Shown piece by piece: positions 13,822 to 17,401 of a stretch of DNA of 17,401 nucleotides. Position 1 is the first letter of the stretch. Each line of letters begins with the position of its first letter. The translations under genes and the position numbers were made by a program. The stretch is from JADJQU01 sp035490315 (lineage in GTDB: Bacteria > Planctomycetota > UBA1135 > GCA-002686595). The notes below the pieces were generated by a model that did no database searches, had not been told where the DNA came from, and saw only the letters and a list, made by a program, of their open reading frames with translations. The stretch covers positions 1 through 17,401 of the forward strand of contig DATHET010000253.1 of the NCBI GenBank assembly GCA_035490315.1. The letters run 5' to 3'.

Positions 13822-16269
13822 TCAGAGGAACTTCCAGCTCACCACGCCGGCCTGATTCAGCTCGGCTGTGGTCAGCGGCGAGGGCTTGAACTGCTCGTTC
13901 TTCCACAGCCCGATTTGATCGTTGGAATGGAGCGAGGCCGGCTCGGCCGTTCCCGGCGGCGCCACCGAGAACTGCTTGCCAGAAGCCTGCATCTCGAGGA
14001 ACTGCGTGTAGCTCTGGTGCAGCGGTGAGAGCAGCGTGTTCAAATCGACCGCGCGGAACGGTCCCATCGGCACCGACACGCCTGGCGTCAGCGAAGGGAA
14101 GCCCTCGAGGCTGCCCCATTGCGGCAACTGCACCGTGAGCGCGTGCTGCTGGTACCAGGACTGCCACGACGTCGTCGGGCCGACCGTCAGCGACAGGCGC
14201 AGCGCATCGGCGAGGACCTTGTCGACATACGCGATCTCGGCGGCCGTGAGCGCGACCGCGGGAGTGGCGTGGATCTTGGCCAGGGCCTGCTTGAGGAACA
14301 GGTTCAGACCGTTCTCGCCTCCGCCGTAGCGTCCGAGCAGCTCCGGCCCGGCATCCGGCAGACGAAAGGAAAGGTCGAGATTCGCCGCGACCAAGGTGCC
14401 GCGGAAAGCGTTGTCCATCGTCGCTCCACCGACCATCCAAGGCGTGAGCTCGGTCAGTCCGCGCCGCGCATCGGCGCTGAGGGTGACACCGTGGGCTTTC
14501 AACCACGCTCCGATCTCGGTGAAGTCGCGGCCGGCGATGCTGACCACGTCGTGGTGGAACGAGTAGACCTGCGCGGGCGCGATCGTCGCCGGCGCCGTGC
14601 TCAAGAGCTCGCGCAGACGCCGCGAGCGGAACGTGTCGCCGGATCCGCCCGAGCCGAAGCGGATCGGGATCGGGTACCAGGAGCCGATCGGCCGGTGGTT
14701 GGCGGAGAAGACGAATCCCGCAGCGGGATCGAAGACGTGGGGCTTGAGCACCTGGGGCAAGAGGTCGATCCAGTCCGAGCTCGAAAGGCTGCCGTCCTGC
14801 GCGACGATTCCTGGAAGGTCGAGGACGGGATTGCGCACCGGCACCGAGCCGACCACCGAGTAGCCGATGTGGCCGGACGAATCGGCGAAGACCAGGTTGA
14901 CGCTGGGCCAGGTCCAGCGCGACAGGGCATCGAAGAAAGTCCCGACGGTTCCACAGCGGTAGAGGTCGATGAATCCGCGCGCGGGGTCATCGGTCGGGTC
15001 GTAGAAGGGCAGGCGGCGGCTGGCGAATTCCTCGCCGGCGTGCACGTTCGGGACGATCGCCGTGACGACCGGGCCGAAATAGGATTCGCGGTAGAGCAGG
15101 ACGGAGTCGGCCTCGCCGTGCACCTTGATCGTCTCCTGGCTGCTCGCCGTGAAGTTGCGCCACGTGCCGTCCAGCTCGTAGCTGCCTGGATGTTGGGCGT
15201 CGGTCTTCAGCAGCATCAGGTCGGCCTGGTCGAAGCCGACCGCCGTCGGACTCCAGGCCACGTCGCCCGTGGATCCGCTGAGGATATTCGGCGACCCGGG
15301 AACGCCGACTCCGCGCGCCGAGAAGCTCGCGCCCTCCATGCTCCATTCGTAGAGCTGGCTCGGCAGCGTGACTCCGATGCGCGGATCGCCGACGAGCACC
15401 GCGTGCCCCGTGGTCGTGCGCGATCCCGCGAAGGCCCAGGCCTGGCTGAAGTGCGGGCTCGAGGTATAGGGCTGGCAGGTGTCGGTGTTCGCCAGCCCGT
15501 GAGTCTGCGCATAGCGCAGCATCAGGTTCTTCAGGTCCTGGGGCACGTCGCTCGGCTGGATCAGCGCGGCGGTGTCGTCGCACCTCAGCGTGCCCACGAG
15601 CTGCTCGTACTGCTGGCGGTGCGAGAGCAGCGGGTTGTTTTTCAGGATCTGCCATTCATGGAGGAGCTGAGCTTCGTCCAGCCCGCTGGTCCCGAAGAAT
15701 TCGCCGAGGCGCAGCCAGGCGCCGATGCAGTCGGCGGGTGTCCAGGGATCGATCGGGAGCCCGAACTGTGCGAAGAGCGGATCGGGCAGGCGCGCGGGAT
15801 CGTTGATCCAGGCGTTGACGCCGTTGGAGTAGGCGGAAAGCAGGGCCAGGGTCTGGTGGTCCATCGAGGCGACCACCTTGGCGGCGTGCTTCGACCATCC
15901 AAAGGCGCGCGCCTTGCGGTCGGAGAGCAGGTGAGTCTTCTTGACCACACCGGTCGTCGGGTTGGTCACGTTGCCAGGCCCCATGAACTCCGCGAGCCGG
16001 CCCTGGACGACCAGTCGCATCCAGCACATCTGGAACAGCCGGTCTTCCGCCGCCGCGTAGCCCGCGCCGTAATAGGCGCCGCCGTCGGTGGTCGCGAATA
16101 CGTGGGCGACTCCGTGGGCATCGCGGCCGATGGAGATCCCGTTTGGACCCGAGCTCGGGGGAGCCGAGGGCGGACCGCTGCTGTGCCCGGCTGGCGCACA
16201 TACGCTGAGCCCGGCTGCCAGAAGAGGCGCGGCGAGGAATCTGGAGCTGAAAGACATGGTGCGAGTCAT
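13822..16269 (-). CDS. penicillin acylase family Ntn hydrolase (penicillin/AHL acylase-type), exported
   Basis: 815 residues, the usual precursor length. Such enzymes self-cleave into alpha and beta chains and hydrolyse amide bonds of acylated amines (penicillins, acyl-homoserine lactones, others); substrate is not readable. A signal sequence covers about 8-27 (FLAAPLLAAGLSVCAPAG); LSVC is a weak lipobox. Alpha-chain landmarks are ISIGRDAHGVAHVFA and YYGAGYAAAEDRLFQM with GRLAEFMG (45-97). The self-cleavage site is at FSQAWAFAGSRTTTGHA: Ser275 would become the beta-chain nucleophile. Relatives usually have G/SN here, so Phe before and Gln after are unusual. LVGDPRIGVTLPSQLYEW and FSANHRP follow as expected. 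ATG 16269 starts the signal sequence, with AGGGA about 10 nt upstream. An upstream open frame to 17397 is antisense to another gene and not counted. It leads a minus-strand group with the next two genes. Confidence 0.88.
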   Translation of the reverse strand: MTRTMSFSSRFLAAPLLAAGLSVCAPAGHSSGPPSAPPSSGPNGISIGRDAHGVAHVFATTDGGAYYGAGYAAAEDRLFQMCWMRLVVQGRLAEFMGPGNVTNPTTGVVKKTHLLSDRKARAFGWSKHAAKVVASMDHQTLALLSAYSNGVNAWINDPARLPDPLFAQFGLPIDPWTPADCIGAWLRLGEFFGTSGLDEAQLLHEWQILKNNPLLSHRQQYEQLVGTLRCDDTAALIQPSDVPQDLKNLMLRYAQTHGLANTDTCQPYTSSPHFSQAWAFAGSRTTTGHAVLVGDPRIGVTLPSQLYEWSMEGASFSARGVGVPGSPNILSGSTGDVAWSPTAVGFDQADLMLLKTDAQHPGSYELDGTWRNFTASSQETIKVHGEADSVLLYRESYFGPVVTAIVPNVHAGEEFASRRLPFYDPTDDPARGFIDLYRCGTVGTFFDALSRWTWPSVNLVFADSSGHIGYSVVGSVPVRNPVLDLPGIVAQDGSLSSSDWIDLLPQVLKPHVFDPAAGFVFSANHRPIGSWYPIPIRFGSGGSGDTFRSRRLRELLSTAPATIAPAQVYSFHHDVVSIAGRDFTEIGAWLKAHGVTLSADARRGLTELTPWMVGGATMDNAFRGTLVAANLDLSFRLPDAGPELLGRYGGGENGLNLFLKQALAKIHATPAVALTAAEIAYVDKVLADALRLSLTVGPTTSWQSWYQQHALTVQLPQWGSLEGFPSLTPGVSVPMGPFRAVDLNTLLSPLHQSYTQFLEMQASGKQFSVAPPGTAEPASLHSNDQIGLWKNEQFKPSPLTTAELNQAGVVSWKFL

Positions 16270-16305
16270 CGATGGAGTTCCCTGGCCTCCTGCCTGAAGG
16301 CCGCG

Positions 16306-16338
16306 AACGCAGGGAATATCCTCTCGGATATTCGCGTT
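16306..16338 (-). promoter_or_regulatory. long hairpin with GNRA-type loop in the acylase leader
   Basis: On the minus strand GAATATCC-GAGA-GGATATTC (16333 to 16314) is a perfect 8-bp stem closed by a GAGA (GNRA) tetraloop. AACGC (16338-16334) and GCGTT (16310-16306) extend it by 5 bp past a 3-nt CCT bulge. It lies 37-69 nt before ATG 16269. It is notably AT-rich for this DNA. Possible roles are mRNA leader control, a protein-binding hairpin, or a DNA operator between the divergent genes. Confidence 0.55.
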
Positions 16339-16353
16339 GCGGGAGATCCTGAG

Positions 16354-16382
16354 ATTCTCACCCGTTCCCGCCAAGTCCGCAA
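16354..16382 (-). promoter_or_regulatory. possible promoter for the acylase gene
   Basis: On the minus strand TTGCGG (16382-16377), a 17-bp spacer and GAGAAT (16359-16354) make a weak sigma70-like match (3 of 6 and 4 of 6). The -10 lies inside an 11-bp palindrome TGAGATTCTCA (16350-16360). It would place the hairpin at 16306-16338 in the 5' leader. Confidence 0.3.
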
Positions 16383-16467
16383 CGACTGAACCTCGCGCTG
16401 CTGCGATCCGAGCGGATTTCGAACGTGACGAGCCTGACGCCTGGCCCTTCGGCGCGGATTCCGGCGC

Positions 16468-16473
16468 TATCCT
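16468..16473 (+). promoter_or_regulatory. -10 box (TATCCT) for a leaderless gene at 16480
   Basis: TATCCT ends 6 nt before ATG 16480 and there is no Shine-Dalgarno. The identical hexamer precedes the coiled-coil gene start on the minus strand at 6887-6892. Confidence 0.45.
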
Positions 16474-16479
16474 CGCGGT

Positions 16480-17401
16480 ATGGCGAAGCGAGGGGCAGCG
16501 AAGGATCGTGATCCGCTGACTCGCGTGCTCGCATGCTTCCGCGATCCCGAGAAACAGGGTTTCGAGGATGCCTGGGTGGGCCTGGAGCCGACTTTCCAGA
16601 CGCGGCGCTGCCTCTCGCTCTACGCGAAGCACGAAGACCACGACGAGCGCTACTACCAGCATCCCTACATGAAGGGGAAGCTGCGCGCGGTCGCGCGGCG
16701 CATCGAGAAGAAGGTCCGCCGCAGCCTGAAGAAGGATCCGCCGCCGGACTGGTGCTTCTTTTCGAGCGTGAAACGCGAGGCGCGGCTCGACAAGTGGAAA
16801 CAGCCGGGCCAGCAGGTCTCCTTGCGCTGGGCCGACCGCGAGCTCGAGGACCTCGAGCTCAAGCTCGGCATGGATCCTTCGACGTTTGAGTTCGGGATCA
16901 AGCCCGTGCCGCTCGCCTGGCTGTACGACGAGCGATTCGTCGAGCTGCTCGAGACGCTGGTCTTCGGCTCGACGCGCAAGGAGGGCATGAGCGTGTCGAT
17001 GCTCGAGGGCGGCGGGCAGTTCCACATGTCGGCGAAGACCGTGCTCGCGGGAAGCCTGCTCGCGGACGTGATCGCCAGCTCGCTCAACCATCCCGAGCTC
17101 TCGACCTGGATCCTCGACTGGCCGAATTGCGACGATCGGGCTTTCCGCGCGACATCGGAGCGCCGCGCGAGCTTCGAGCGGCTGCTCGAAGCCTACTGGC
17201 AAGGAGCTTTCCACCCGCGCGTTCGCGGTCCGCTCACGGTCGGGGCGGTGCTCTTCGATCCCGTGATCGCGCCCGCGCATTCGAGTCGGCCGAGCGTGAT
17301 GGATCCGCGGCGCGGCCCGCGCGGCAGCGCGCGCGAAGTGTTCCAGACCAATTTCGCGTTCGGACGCGCGGTCAAGGACCTCGCGCAGCGCGTCCATCCC
17401 G
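16480..17401 (+). CDS. unrecognised cytoplasmic protein (partial, C-terminus outside window)
   Basis: The frame from ATG 16480 is open to the right edge, giving 307 residues with protein-like composition and GC-rich wobble positions. I do not recognise the family. It starts MAKRGAAKDRDPLTRVLACF with no signal peptide or membrane segment. It has a basic patch KLRAVARRIEKKVRRSLKK (about 66-84), a motif-like stretch STFEFGIKPVPLAWLYDERF, and a hydrophobic segment GGGQFHMSAKTVLAGSLLAD (about 176-195). It ends near HSSRPSVMDPRRGPRGSARE. The last part looks like a conserved active-site-like region by its Gly/Pro/Arg density, but that is impression only. The start rests on the TATCCT box 6 nt upstream. 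It is divergent from the acylase gene, with a 210-bp gap holding the palindromes described there. Confidence 0.72.
   Translation, partial: MAKRGAAKDRDPLTRVLACFRDPEKQGFEDAWVGLEPTFQTRRCLSLYAKHEDHDERYYQHPYMKGKLRAVARRIEKKVRRSLKKDPPPDWCFFSSVKREARLDKWKQPGQQVSLRWADRELEDLELKLGMDPSTFEFGIKPVPLAWLYDERFVELLETLVFGSTRKEGMSVSMLEGGGQFHMSAKTVLAGSLLADVIASSLNHPELSTWILDWPNCDDRAFRATSERRASFERLLEAYWQGAFHPRVRGPLTVGAVLFDPVIAPAHSSRPSVMDPRRGPRGSAREVFQTNFAFGRAVKDLAQRVHP

Noticed and set aside
13822..17397. Acylase frame extended upstream to 17397
   Set aside because: The extra residues lie antisense to the 16480 gene and precede a clear signal peptide at 16269; GC-rich DNA keeps antisense frames open by chance.

Overview
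This is a high-GC bacterial window with densely packed genes. The best guess for the organism is a Planctomycetota-like, Gram-negative-type bacterium. That rests on an HU homologue with a Lys/Ala-rich tail, a two-part sialate O-acetylesterase (SASA family), a CPXCG zinc-ribbon protein and many secreted hydrolases. The phylum call is an inference; there is no rRNA or tRNA in the window to confirm it.

Layout, left to right. A truncated helix-hairpin-helix (Cdd1-like) gene leaves the left edge on the minus strand (1-119). A 322-base gap with helically phased A/T tracts leads to an HU-type DNA-binding protein (442-804), a strong hairpin, and a secreted SASA esterase (905-2848). A good sigma70-type promoter (2907-2935) then drives a two-gene unit. 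The first gene (3028-3999) reads as one 323-codon frame only if an in-frame UGA at 3115-3117 is decoded. It has a signal peptide, then Gly-Cys-UGA-Gly, a flexible linker, a CxxC thioredoxin-like domain and a coiled coil. A hairpin sits at the distance expected of a bacterial SECIS element, so this is a candidate, apparently undescribed, secreted selenoprotein. The second gene (4020-5270) looks like a secreted gluzincin-type peptidase that has lost its HExxH motif. A decayed second copy of its 3' end follows it.

Next come a long coiled-coil protein (minus, 5467-6879), an ankyrin-CPXCG fusion (plus, 6963-7733), and a 196-bp element bounded by 24-bp inverted repeats fitted between two convergent stop codons. 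Then comes a secreted gingipain-type C25 cysteine peptidase (minus, 7937-9250), divergent from a DUF885 metallohydrolase (plus, 9318-11153). A minus-strand group follows: a penicillin-acylase-family Ntn hydrolase (16269 to 13822), a membrane-anchored protein with carboxypeptidase-regulatory-like domains (13763 to 12048), and an RluA-type pseudouridine synthase whose catalytic Asp is replaced by Gly (12051 to 11164). An unrecognised gene runs off the right edge (16480 onward).

Two themes cut across the window. First, at least five genes lack a well-placed Shine-Dalgarno sequence and instead carry a TANNNT box ending 6-7 nt before the start codon, the signature of leaderless transcripts. The HU gene and the candidate selenoprotein have ordinary Shine-Dalgarno leaders. 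Second, most of the products are exported hydrolases or redox/envelope proteins, so the window looks like envelope and extracellular degradation functions rather than a single pathway. No CRISPR array, tRNA, rRNA or transposase gene was seen.
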